Below the pieces are notes generated by a model. The model was not told the origin of the DNA, did not search any database, and saw nothing but the letters and a program-made list of their open reading frames with translations. Shown here one piece after another: positions 10,723-20,367 of a stretch of DNA of 64,000 bases. Source of the stretch: Solidesulfovibrio magneticus (GTDB taxonomy: Bacteria > Desulfobacterota > Desulfovibrionia > Desulfovibrionales > Desulfovibrionaceae); assembly GCA_002482565.1 (NCBI GenBank), contig DLGG01000138.1, positions 92,127 through 156,126 of the forward strand, read 5' to 3'. Positions within the stretch are counted from its first letter, which is position 1; the number at the start of each line of letters is the position of its first letter. The position numbers and the translations under genes are program-made.

Positions 10723-11414
10723 ATGACCCATCAGGCCGACATTGCGCTCCACGTCCTTGGCGTCGCTTTTTTTTTGTCCTGTGCTCCTCGTTCCGCTTTG
10801 CCGTAAACGCCGCCCTGTTGGAACGCCCCCTGGTCATCGGCCTGGCCTGGGGCCTGTGCCAGGGCGATCTGCCCGCCACCCTTAATCTGTGCATCTTCTA
10901 CGAGCTTTTCTGGATCGACGGCATCCCCGCCGGCACCCACATTCCGCCCAACGCCGCCGCCGCCACCCTGGCCGGATTGTCGCTCATGCACGTCTTTTCC
11001 CTGACCACCCCGGCCGAGGCCCTGTGCGTGGCCGGAGCCACCTCGGTCCTGGCCCGGCTGTTTTCCGGCCTGGAGGGGGCCCAGCGGGTGGTGGAAAACA
11101 TCGTCTTTTCCCGTTACGCCGCCGCCCGCCAGCGCCAGCGCGCCCCCTTCGAGCCGGGCAAACTCATCCGCCGGGCCCTGGTCAACACCGTGGTCATCCA
11201 GGGGCTGGTCTTTGCCGTGGCCCTGGCCGGACTCATTGCCTTGTTCGCCGTGGCTCTGCCCAAGGTCTGGCCGTATCTAGCGTCCTCCCGGGCGAGTTGG
11301 GGGCAGCTGTGGATTCTCGGCAGCCTGGGGGCGGTCTTGTCCCTGCGCTACCGTCCGGCCTACGCCGCCCTGGCCGGCGGCATGGGCCTGGCCGTGGCCT
11401 GGCGGTTTTTCTAG
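10723..11414 (+). CDS. PTS mannose-family EIIC component, reading frame split at a T9 run
   Basis: The C-terminal 198 residues (in frame from 10818) are a clear EIIC membrane subunit: LERPLVIGLAWG, then the IPAGTHIPPNAA signature, with several hydrophobic helices to residue ~198. The expected N-terminus is in another frame: ATG 10723 encodes MTHQADIALHVLGVA and hits a stop at 10804. Moving back one base within nine T (10767-10775, containing the slippery heptamer T TTT TTT) joins it to FFFVLCSSFRFAVNAALLERP, giving ~230 aa, a normal EIIC size. Either the gene uses -1 frameshifting or transcript slippage, or this is a real mutation or base-call error. Without the join no well-supported start exists. 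Confidence 0.75.
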
Positions 11415-11491
11415 ATTTTTATTTCACATTGCCGCCCCTGGGCGCGGCTGGACTTTCGGGAAAAAAGACGTCGCCCCGGCCCGGTTTGGGC

Positions 11492-11520
11492 TTGGCAAGA
11501 GACGACTATTGGGATATTAT
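11492..11520 (+). promoter_or_regulatory. Putative sigma-70 promoter for ppaC
   Basis: TTGGCA (11492-11497), 17-base spacer, TATTAT (11515-11520), 66 bases before the ppaC ATG. Both hexamers match the consensus in five of six positions, which is unusually good for this window. Confidence 0.75.
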
Positions 11521-11586
11521 TCACAAGTTACTCACGCGGATGCCGACCCGTCAGGGTCTTGGACAAACCCCCAGGAGGAAAAAGAC

Positions 11587-12507
11587 ATGGCTGTTTACGT
11601 CGTTGGTCACAAAAATCCGGATACCGATTCCGTCGCCGCCGCCATTGCCGTTGCCGATCTCATGAACAAGTCCCAGAGCATGGGCGCCATCGCCGCCGCT
11701 CAGGGCCCGCTCAATCCCGAAAGCGCCTTCGTGCTTGAAAAGTTCGGCGTGGCCGCTCCGGAGATCGTCACCGACGCCACCGACAAGAAGATCATCCTGG
11801 TCGACCACTCCGATCTGGCCCAGAGCCTGGAGAACCTCTCCAAGGGCGAACTCATCGGCATCTACGACCACCACAAGCTGGGCGACGTGACCACCTCCAA
11901 TCCCCTGGACATCCTGGTCAAGGCCGTCGGCTGCTCTTGCACCGTGGTCAAGATGATGTACGACTGCGCCAAGGTCGAGATCTCCAAGCCCATGGCCGGC
12001 ATCATGCTGTGCGCCATCCTGTCCGACACCGTCATGTTCAAGTCGCCGACCTGCACCCCGGCCGACAAGGAAGCCGTCGAGGCCCTGGCCAAGATCGCTG
12101 GCGTCGCCGATTACCTGGCCCTGGGCGTCGAGATGTTCAAGATCAAGTCCGCCGTGGGCGGCACCCCGGCCAAGGACCTCGTTTTCCGCGATTACAAGGA
12201 CTTTGACATGGGCGGCAAGAAGGTCGGCATCGGCCAGCTCGAAGTCGTCGACCTGTCCATCCTGGAGCCGGTCAAGGCCGACCTGTTGGCCGAGTGCAAG
12301 AAGGTCAAGGCCGACGGCCGCCACAGCGTCTTCCTGCTGCTCACGGACATCATGAAGGAAGGTTCCGAGATGCTGATCGTCTCCGACGATCCCAGCTACG
12401 TGACCAAGGCCTTCGGCGTCGAAGTGAAAGGCGACTCCGTGTGGCTCGACGGCGTGCTGTCCCGCAAAAAGCAGGTCGTGCCGCCCTTCGAGAAGGCTTT
12501 CGCCTAG
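11587..12507 (+). CDS. ppaC: Manganese-dependent inorganic pyrophosphatase (family II)
   Basis: 306 aa DHH-superfamily enzyme hydrolysing PPi to phosphate, which pulls sulfate activation to APS forward in sulfate reducers. Motifs: VGHKNPDTDS (metal-binding His/Asp), VDHSD, GIYDHHKLGD (DHH motif) and a C-terminal DHHA2 domain ending near LSRKKQVVPPFE. The start is fixed by AGGAGG just before ATG 11587. It is monocistronic, with its own promoter and terminator, which fits high constitutive expression. Confidence 0.95.
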   Translation: MAVYVVGHKNPDTDSVAAAIAVADLMNKSQSMGAIAAAQGPLNPESAFVLEKFGVAAPEIVTDATDKKIILVDHSDLAQSLENLSKGELIGIYDHHKLGDVTTSNPLDILVKAVGCSCTVVKMMYDCAKVEISKPMAGIMLCAILSDTVMFKSPTCTPADKEAVEALAKIAGVADYLALGVEMFKIKSAVGGTPAKDLVFRDYKDFDMGGKKVGIGQLEVVDLSILEPVKADLLAECKKVKADGRHSVFLLLTDIMKEGSEMLIVSDDPSYVTKAFGVEVKGDSVWLDGVLSRKKQVVPPFEKAFA

Positions 12508-12527
12508 TTCCCGCGCGCGTAAACGCC

Positions 12528-12563
12528 AAAAAGGGAGCGGCTTTGGGGCCGCTCCCTTTTTTT
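12528..12563 (+). terminator. Rho-independent terminator after ppaC
   Basis: Stem GGGAGCGGC / GCCGCTCCC, flanked by an A-run on the left and seven T on the right; begins ~20 bases after the stop. The flanking A and T runs mean it could also act on the opposite strand. From here to the cooC stop (12741) I see no gene. Confidence 0.95.
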
Positions 12564-12740
12564 ATGCAGTGTTTGGATGATAAGGCGTCTTCGCGATCCG
12601 GTCGTCCGCTCGTCGTGTCGGCCAGTCGAGGGGCCGCGCCGGTTGCTGGCGTGACGCCGGCCACGGCGCGCCATGGCGATGGAGCGGCCCTCTGCCAAGC
12701 CCTGAACGCACTGGCTTGCCGCGACGACTGGGCCGCGTAT

Positions 12741-13640
12741 TTACGCCCGGCCCAGAGCCTCGGCCAGGGCGGCGCAGGCGGCGTCGGCCAGGCCGACCTC
12801 GGGCAGGGACAACACGCTGCCCGAGATCGCCTGCCGGGCGGCCAGCCCCGGCAGGAAGGGGAAGGCGATCCGGACCTCCGGCAGTCCCGCAGGCAGTGGC
12901 AGGGCGGCCAGCCCGGCCTGATCGGCCCCGGTGACGACCAACACTTGTCGGGTCAGCCCCAACTGGCCGGCCATGGCCGAAACCCGTCCGGCCACGGCCA
13001 GCGACCGGGCCGAGGCTTCGCTGACCACGCACAAGGCGTCCACGTCGGCCACCGTGCCCCGACCCAGGTGCTCCACCCCGGCCTCGCAGTCGATAAGCGT
13101 CCAGACGTCCCGGGCGGTCAGGACATGGGCCAGCATGGCCTGGAGCAGATGGCCGGCGGCGCAGGCGCAACCCGCGCCGCCGCCGCTGACCCCGCCCATG
13201 ACCAGCAGCCGCTTGTCTCCGGGGCGCGGCCCGTAGAGCGGGCCGTCGCCCACCGGCACGGCGACGCGGATGGCCTCGGGCAGATCATCGGCCCGAGGCG
13301 TCAGATTCAGATAGACGCCGTCGCCGATGCGCTCCCGCACGAGATCCTCGCGTTCGGCCAGGGAGGCGGGCAAGGCGGCCGGCTCCAGGCCGCAAGCCGC
13401 GCCCAGCGACAGGGCCGTGTCGGCGTCAATGAGCGTCACGTCCCGGCCCGACCGGGCCAGCCAGTCGCCGAAAAGCGCGGCCAGGGCGGTCTTGCCGACG
13501 CCGCCCTTGCCGGCAAAAGCGATTTTTCTGACCGGCCGCCCGAGCGTGCCGTCCGCACCGGGCTGGCCCTGCGGCGAGGCGTTCCAGACAGTCGGGTTCG
13601 GACGGGCTGTGGCCGGGGAGCTTACAGAATTATTCATCAT
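12741..13640 (-). CDS. cooC: CooC-type nickel-insertion ATPase for CO dehydrogenase
   Basis: 299 aa MinD/NifH-like P-loop ATPase that helps load nickel into the CODH C-cluster. The deviant Walker A GKGGVGKT is at ~44-51, the switch region is VTLIDADTALSLG, and the CAC metal-binding pair lies in GGAGCACAAGH (the CxC that binds Ni or Zn at the dimer interface in CooC). The ATG at 13640 follows the cooS stop by four bases. An upstream ATG at 13676 would overlap cooS. Either start leaves a ~37-residue or longer extension before the P-loop that canonical CooC lacks. It is last in the apparent operon. Confidence 0.9.
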   Translation of the reverse strand: MMNNSVSSPATARPNPTVWNASPQGQPGADGTLGRPVRKIAFAGKGGVGKTALAALFGDWLARSGRDVTLIDADTALSLGAACGLEPAALPASLAEREDLVRERIGDGVYLNLTPRADDLPEAIRVAVPVGDGPLYGPRPGDKRLLVMGGVSGGGAGCACAAGHLLQAMLAHVLTARDVWTLIDCEAGVEHLGRGTVADVDALCVVSEASARSLAVAGRVSAMAGQLGLTRQVLVVTGADQAGLAALPLPAGLPEVRIAFPFLPGLAARQAISGSVLSLPEVGLADAACAALAEALGRA

Positions 13641-13644
13641 AGGG

Positions 13645-15555
13645 TTAGGAATAAACTGCGCCGTCGAAGCGGTCATTAAGCCCCAGGGCCAAGCGTTTGG
13701 TCGTGATACGCCGGCTGATGGCCTCGGCCGCCTTGACCGGGTCGGGTTCGATCACGAAGCTGGCTCCGAAAACGCCCTCCAGGCCTTCCAGGGCCAGCCC
13801 CGTGATCAGCTCGCTGCCCAGGATGTTGGGCGGCAGGCCCAGATGGGTCATGATGCCGCTGGCCACGGCGTAAAGCCCGATGGCGGCGGCTTTTTCCGAA
13901 TACCACTCCGGAGCGCTGGCGGCCACGGGCAGATCGGCGATGTCCACGCCCAGGGCGTCGGCCAGCAAGCCGCACAAGGCCAGGATGCGGGAGTTGTCCA
14001 CGCAGCTGCCGACATGGAGCACCGGCGGCAGATCGAACCGGGAGCAGAATTCGGCCAGTCCGACGCCGGCCTGTTCCAGGCCGCCGGCGGTCATCAACCC
14101 GGCCTTGCCCATGGCCACGGTGGCGCAGCCCGTGACCACCACCAGGATATCCTGGCGGATGAGTTCCTTGGCCAGTCCGGTCAGCACCCCGTCATGGGGC
14201 AGCTTGGGGTTGTTGCAGCCGACGATGCCGACCACGCCGCGCACCAGGCCGATCTTGATCGCGGTCAGAAGCGGTTCGGCCGAACCACCCAGGGCTTCGA
14301 TGACGGCTTCGTTGGAATAGCCGGTGCGCAGGCTCACCGGGGTGGCGGGGATGTCCACCCGGCCGGCGTCACGGCGGGTGAAGGCCTCGATGGCCAGCTC
14401 GACCGCCTCGCCGGCCTTGTCCCGGGCGTTTTCCAGGGTGAATTCCAAGTGCGTGCCGCCCGGAAAACGGGCTTTCTCGGAAGTGGAGACGAAGCGGGTG
14501 TGGTAGCAGGAGGCGATCTGCACCAGGCTCGGCATGACGCACTGGTAGTCGGCCACGACCATCTCCACGGCTCCGGTGACCAGGGCCAGCTCGGTCATGA
14601 GGTGGTTGCCGGCCAGGGGCACGCCCTGGCGCATGAGCACTTCGTTGCCGGTGCAGCACAGCCCGGCCACGTTGATCCCGGCCGCGCCCGCAACCTTGGC
14701 TTTGGCGACCATTTCCGGGTCGCGGGCGGCGGCCAGGATCATTTCCGAGACCACCGGGCTGTGGCCGTGGACCAGGATGTTGACGCCCTCGGCCCGAAGC
14801 ACCCCGAGGTTGGCCTCGACCGTAGCCGGACGCGGCGTGCCGAAAAGGATGTCGGAGAGTTCCGTGCCGATCATGGAGCCGCCCCAGCCGTCGGCCAGGG
14901 CCGTGCGGGCGGCGTGCAGGCAGATGGAGACCGGGTCGCAGTCCACGCCCATGTGGGTGCGGTGCAACATTTCCACGCACTCACGGTCGATGCCGCGCGG
15001 GGTGGACCGGGCGGCGTCCCAGATTTCCCGACGCTTTTTCGGGGCGCGGGAGAGCAGCGAAAGGGCCGGGCGGCGCGTGCCGAAGTCCTCGAAAAAGTGT
15101 TCGGCCAAGGCCTTGGCTTGGCCGGCCGTGTCCAGGCCGTTGGTTTCGATGCCGCACTCGGCGCACAGCCGGGTCAGCTTGTCCGCGTCGCGCACGGCGT
15201 AGCCCGGGGCCGTGCCGTGGCCCACGGCCTCCAGGGCTTCCAGCAGGTCGCGGCCGTGATCGGAGTGGGAGGCCGCGCCGGCGGCCACGAAACGGCCGAA
15301 ATTGCGGGCCACGGTCAGGTCGCCGTCGGCCCCGCACACCCCGAGCTGGCGCATGGGCCCCTTGGGGTTCACGCGGCATGGCCCCATGACGCACTTGTTG
15401 CAGGTTAGCCCCTGGTCGCAAAAGCTGCAATGGGGCGTCTGTTCGGCCAGCCGGTCCCAGACCGTGGCGACGCCTTCGTCCTTGGCCTTGACAAGCATCC
15501 GGCGGGCGTCTTCCCACGGCGACAGTTCCTCGATGGTTCTCGTATCCTTGGCCAT
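13645..15555 (-). CDS. cooS: Anaerobic nickel-iron-sulfur CO dehydrogenase, catalytic subunit
   Basis: 636 aa, the usual CooS length. It catalyses CO + H2O to CO2 + 2 electrons. The N-terminal Cys set C43-C46, C52-C55, C60 (CSFC, CNKC, GPCR) matches the D- and B-cluster ligands. C-cluster regions are seen as the His in LVHGHSPV, GLCCTGNE, VGSCVDNSR, VGCNNPK and VTGCATVAMG. The start at 15555 has GGGAGGAT upstream. No cooF ferredoxin or CO-induced hydrogenase is next to it, so electrons must go to a partner encoded elsewhere. cooC follows directly. Confidence 0.97.
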   Translation of the reverse strand: MAKDTRTIEELSPWEDARRMLVKAKDEGVATVWDRLAEQTPHCSFCDQGLTCNKCVMGPCRVNPKGPMRQLGVCGADGDLTVARNFGRFVAAGAASHSDHGRDLLEALEAVGHGTAPGYAVRDADKLTRLCAECGIETNGLDTAGQAKALAEHFFEDFGTRRPALSLLSRAPKKRREIWDAARSTPRGIDRECVEMLHRTHMGVDCDPVSICLHAARTALADGWGGSMIGTELSDILFGTPRPATVEANLGVLRAEGVNILVHGHSPVVSEMILAAARDPEMVAKAKVAGAAGINVAGLCCTGNEVLMRQGVPLAGNHLMTELALVTGAVEMVVADYQCVMPSLVQIASCYHTRFVSTSEKARFPGGTHLEFTLENARDKAGEAVELAIEAFTRRDAGRVDIPATPVSLRTGYSNEAVIEALGGSAEPLLTAIKIGLVRGVVGIVGCNNPKLPHDGVLTGLAKELIRQDILVVVTGCATVAMGKAGLMTAGGLEQAGVGLAEFCSRFDLPPVLHVGSCVDNSRILALCGLLADALGVDIADLPVAASAPEWYSEKAAAIGLYAVASGIMTHLGLPPNILGSELITGLALEGLEGVFGASFVIEPDPVKAAEAISRRITTKRLALGLNDRFDGAVYS

Positions 15556-15644
15556 GCCATCCTCCCTTGGCGCGCGGCCGAAGGCTGGCCTCGGCGGTGC
15601 GCGCGGACATTTGCCCCTGGTTACGATGGGACGGCGGGCGTGTC

Positions 15645-15660
15645 TGTCAGATTGCCGACA
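15645..15660 (-). promoter_or_regulatory. Putative CooA operator upstream of cooS
   Basis: TGTCA-N6-CGACA, the CooA recognition pattern known from the Rhodospirillum rubrum coo promoters. It lies 15 bases after the cooA stop and 90 bases before the cooS start. This spacing leaves room for a promoter in which the site overlaps or abuts the -35 region on the minus strand. It implies CO-induced transcription of cooS-cooC independent of the upstream operon promoter. Confidence 0.7.
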
Positions 15661-15674
15661 AACACGCTGTGAAA

Positions 15675-16325
15675 CTACTCGTTGGCCAATGCTTCCAGGC
15701 GGGCCAGGTCGGGCAGGCAGATGACGCCCCGGGCGCGCATCTCAATGATGCCGTCGCGTTCGAGGACGTTTAAGAGGGACGACACGGTCTGGCGGGAGGA
15801 GCCGACAATGGTGGCCAGCTGTTCGATGTTGAGCCCATGGGAGAAGCACAGGATGTGCTCGGCGTCGGCGCTGACCCGCTCGGCTTCGTAGAGCAGCAGT
15901 TGGATGAGGCGTTTTCGCACGTCGAGAAAGGCCAGGCCGTCGATGACCGAGAAGGCGTGGGACAAGAGATCGCCCAGCACCTTGACCATGGAGGAGGTCA
16001 GCGCCGGCATGTCGGCCAGGAAACGGCGCACGGCGGCAAGTTCAGCCACAAGGATGGTCAGGTCGTCCAGGGCTTCCACCGAGGCCCGGGTGTGGGTGGT
16101 GTAGACATCTCCCACGTCGAGGATGGCCATGGTGAATTCCTTGTCCTTGTAGGACAGGTAGACCCTGGCCCGGCCCTGGGCCACGATGAACAGGGAATTG
16201 CGGGCTTCGCGCGGGGCGTACACCTGCCGGCCCTTGGGGAAGTGGCGGGGTACGAAGGCGGCCCGCACGGCGGCGAATTCGGGTTTGTCGAGGTCGCGCA
16301 GGAGATCGGAATCGGTCAGGCGCAT
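15675..16325 (-). CDS. cooA: CooA-like CO-sensing transcription activator (CRP/FNR family)
   Basis: 216 aa: cyclic-nucleotide-binding fold (1-~115), long dimer helix, and a C-terminal winged helix with the recognition region EQLATIVGSSRQTVSSLLNVL (shown shortened: IVGSSRQTVSSLLN), very close to CooA. His78 in VGDVYTTHTR aligns with the haem ligand His77 of R. rubrum CooA; the redox-switch Cys75 is replaced by Thr. The Arg/Glu cAMP-phosphate pocket is absent. No clear Shine-Dalgarno precedes ATG 16325, which starts 8 bases after the HD-GYP gene stop. Together with the cooS operator this supports CO sensing. Confidence 0.85.
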   Translation of the reverse strand: MRLTDSDLLRDLDKPEFAAVRAAFVPRHFPKGRQVYAPREARNSLFIVAQGRARVYLSYKDKEFTMAILDVGDVYTTHTRASVEALDDLTILVAELAAVRRFLADMPALTSSMVKVLGDLLSHAFSVIDGLAFLDVRKRLIQLLLYEAERVSADAEHILCFSHGLNIEQLATIVGSSRQTVSSLLNVLERDGIIEMRARGVICLPDLARLEALANE

Positions 16326-16333
16326 GGGCGGGA

Positions 16334-17737
16334 TCAGTAAATCACGTCGCCGGCGGTCACGGCTTCCCGGGCGGCGTCCACGGCGTCGGCGTCAAAGGCC
16401 GTGCCCCGGTGGCGGGCCAGCTCCTCAAGGGCGACGGTGACGCCGAGCGCCGGCCGATAGGGACGGTTGGAAGCCATGGCGTCCAGGACGTCGGCCACGG
16501 CCAGGATGCGGGCCGGCTGGCACAGATCCTCGCCACCAAGCCCCCGTGGGTACCCCGAACCGTCCAGGCGTTCGTGATGGCACAGGACGATTTCCGCTAC
16601 TGGCCAGGGGAAGTCGATGTCCTTTAAAATTTCATAGCCCGTGGCCGCGTGCTGCTTCATGAATTCCCATTCCAGGCCGACGAGGCGGCCGGGCTTGCAC
16701 AGGTAGCGCACGGGCACGCTGATCTTGCCGATGTCGTGGAGCTGGCCGGCCACCTGGATGCAGTCCACGGTGTCGCGGTCAAGGCCCAGGCGCTTGGCCA
16801 TGGCCGTGGCCAGGCGGGCCACCGAGTCCTGGTGGCCGGCGGTGTAGGGGTCGCGGAAGCGTACGGTGGTGGACAGGGATTTGACGGTCTGGTGGAAAAG
16901 CGCCTTGGTGCGTTTGAGGTTGTGGCGCAGGGCTTCCTGGGAGCGCCGCCGTTCGGTGACGTCCTCCATGGAGCCTTCGTAGAGCACCACCGCGCCGTCG
17001 CCGCCGCGTACGGCCCTGGCCTGGACGGATACCCAGATGCGTGAGCCGTCGCCGCGCCGCAGTTCGGTTTCCATGGCCCGGACCACGCCGGTTTCGCTGA
17101 GGGCGGCGTGGAGGAATTGGCGATCCTCGGGGTGGGTGAAGAGGTTGGCCGCCGCGTCGCCAAGGGCGGTCAGGGCTTCGGGAGAGGCAAAGCGCAGCAT
17201 TCGGGCCAAAGCGCCGTTGACCGTGACGAAGCGTCCTGCCGGCGTCATCTGGAACAGGCCTTCCACGGCGTTTTCAAAAATAGTGCGGTATTTTTCCTCG
17301 GCCTCGGCCAGGGCCCAGCTCGTGCTTTTTTCCTCGGTGACGTCGCGCAGGAAACCGACATAGAAGACGTCGCCTTCGGGCGAAATTGTGCGCTTGGCCG
17401 ATTCCTCGATCCAGATCACGAAGCCGTCACGGCACATGGCCTGATAGCGCCGGCCGGCCACCACCTCGCCGGCGGCGAGCGCATCAAGCACGGATTGCCG
17501 GGCACTGGGGTCGAGGTAGAATTGTTCCGGGCAGCCGTCCATGGCGGCCAGAAAGGCAGCCGGGTCGGCATAGCCGAAAAGCGTGGCCGTGGCGTTGTTG
17601 ACCTCCAGAAACTTGCCGTCCACGCCGCGCAGATACACGGCTGCGGGCACGTCGTGGAAGAGCAGGGCGCTGGCGTCGGCCATGGCCGCGTCGGCGACGC
17701 TGTTGGGCGCGGTTTCATGGGGGGAAGGGGGCGTCAT
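16334..17737 (-). CDS. PAS-PAS-HD-GYP protein, probable c-di-GMP phosphodiesterase
   Basis: 467 aa. PAS domains at ~20-140 and ~145-275 (each with the C-terminal GFLRDVTEE / GSMEDVTERR signature), then an HD-GYP domain from ~290. Metal ligands are visible in AGHQDSV and LHDIGKISVP, and the GYP motif in HHERLDGSGYPRGL; all key residues are intact, so it should be active. No membrane segment is predicted, so the PAS domains probably sense a cytosolic signal. Its ATG overlaps the stop of the CheY-like gene (ATGA). cooA follows 8 bases later. Confidence 0.93.
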   Translation of the reverse strand: MTPPSPHETAPNSVADAAMADASALLFHDVPAAVYLRGVDGKFLEVNNATATLFGYADPAAFLAAMDGCPEQFYLDPSARQSVLDALAAGEVVAGRRYQAMCRDGFVIWIEESAKRTISPEGDVFYVGFLRDVTEEKSTSWALAEAEEKYRTIFENAVEGLFQMTPAGRFVTVNGALARMLRFASPEALTALGDAAANLFTHPEDRQFLHAALSETGVVRAMETELRRGDGSRIWVSVQARAVRGGDGAVVLYEGSMEDVTERRRSQEALRHNLKRTKALFHQTVKSLSTTVRFRDPYTAGHQDSVARLATAMAKRLGLDRDTVDCIQVAGQLHDIGKISVPVRYLCKPGRLVGLEWEFMKQHAATGYEILKDIDFPWPVAEIVLCHHERLDGSGYPRGLGGEDLCQPARILAVADVLDAMASNRPYRPALGVTVALEELARHRGTAFDADAVDAAREAVTAGDVIY

Positions 17738-18105
17738 GTTCTGCCGATGAAACGTCGCACCACGGCTACGAGGCTGGCCGGTTCGAAGGGTTTGACCACC
17801 CAGCCCGAAGCGCCGGCGGCCAGGGCTTTTTCGCGCAGGTTTTTTTGGGATTCCGTGGTCAGGACGATGACGGGCGTGAACCGGGTATCGGGCCGCTCCC
17901 GCAAGAGTCCAAGCAACTCGATGCCGCCGATGTTGGGCATGTTGATGTCGGTGATGACCATGTCGAAGCCGCCATCGACCTTGTCCAGGGCGTCGGCGCC
18001 GTCCACGGCCTCGACCACGTCGAAACCGGCTTGGCGCAGGGCGCTGGACACCAGGGAACGCACGCTCACCGAATCATCCACGGTCAAAATTCGTTTTTCG
18101 GCCAT
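17734..18105 (-). CDS. CheY-like single-domain response regulator
   Basis: 123 aa receiver domain with nothing attached. Acidic pocket D10/D11, phosphoacceptor D53 in VITDINMPNIGG, Thr in VLTTES and Lys105 in WVVKPFEP are all present, so phosphorylation should be possible. No sensor kinase is adjacent. ATG 18105 has GGAG upstream; upstream in-frame starts lack a site. It is the first gene of the apparent RR-HD-GYP-cooA-cooS-cooC operon and overlaps the HD-GYP gene by four bases, so it may control that enzyme. Confidence 0.93.
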   Translation of the reverse strand: MAEKRILTVDDSVSVRSLVSSALRQAGFDVVEAVDGADALDKVDGGFDMVITDINMPNIGGIELLGLLRERPDTRFTPVIVLTTESQKNLREKALAAGASGWVVKPFEPASLVAVVRRFIGRT

Positions 18106-18148
18106 TACTACTCCTTGCCGGCCCTGGCCTCGATACTTACCATAGGTG

Positions 18149-18177
18149 AACATATGAGGCATCGGAACCCTTGGCAA
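18149..18177 (-). promoter_or_regulatory. Putative sigma-70 promoter of the RR/HD-GYP/coo operon
   Basis: On the minus strand: TTGCCA (18177-18172), 17-base spacer, TATGTT (18154-18149). It lies 44 bases before the response regulator ATG in the divergent region with ftsH. Confidence 0.55.
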
Positions 18178-18305
18178 GCCTTCCCGGGCGCTCTGCGGGT
18201 GCGTTTGCGCCCGCGTGGACAGGTCGGGCGGCCCTGTGTTAGGACTTTTGCCTTATACAACCCACGGGCCGCTTGGGCCCCATCCGTCCCTTGGAGGACT
18301 CCAGT

Positions 18306-20333
<2,028 letters not shown>

Positions 20334-20367
20334 CTTCGCGCCAGCAGCTCGGCCGGCGAGGCCGCGC

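Noticed and set aside
13327..15408. 693-residue plus-strand open frame opposite cooC/cooS
   Set aside because: It mirrors cooS, whose cluster motifs are unmistakable, and the plus-strand translation has shadow-like His/Gly/Gln-rich composition with no ribosome-binding site.
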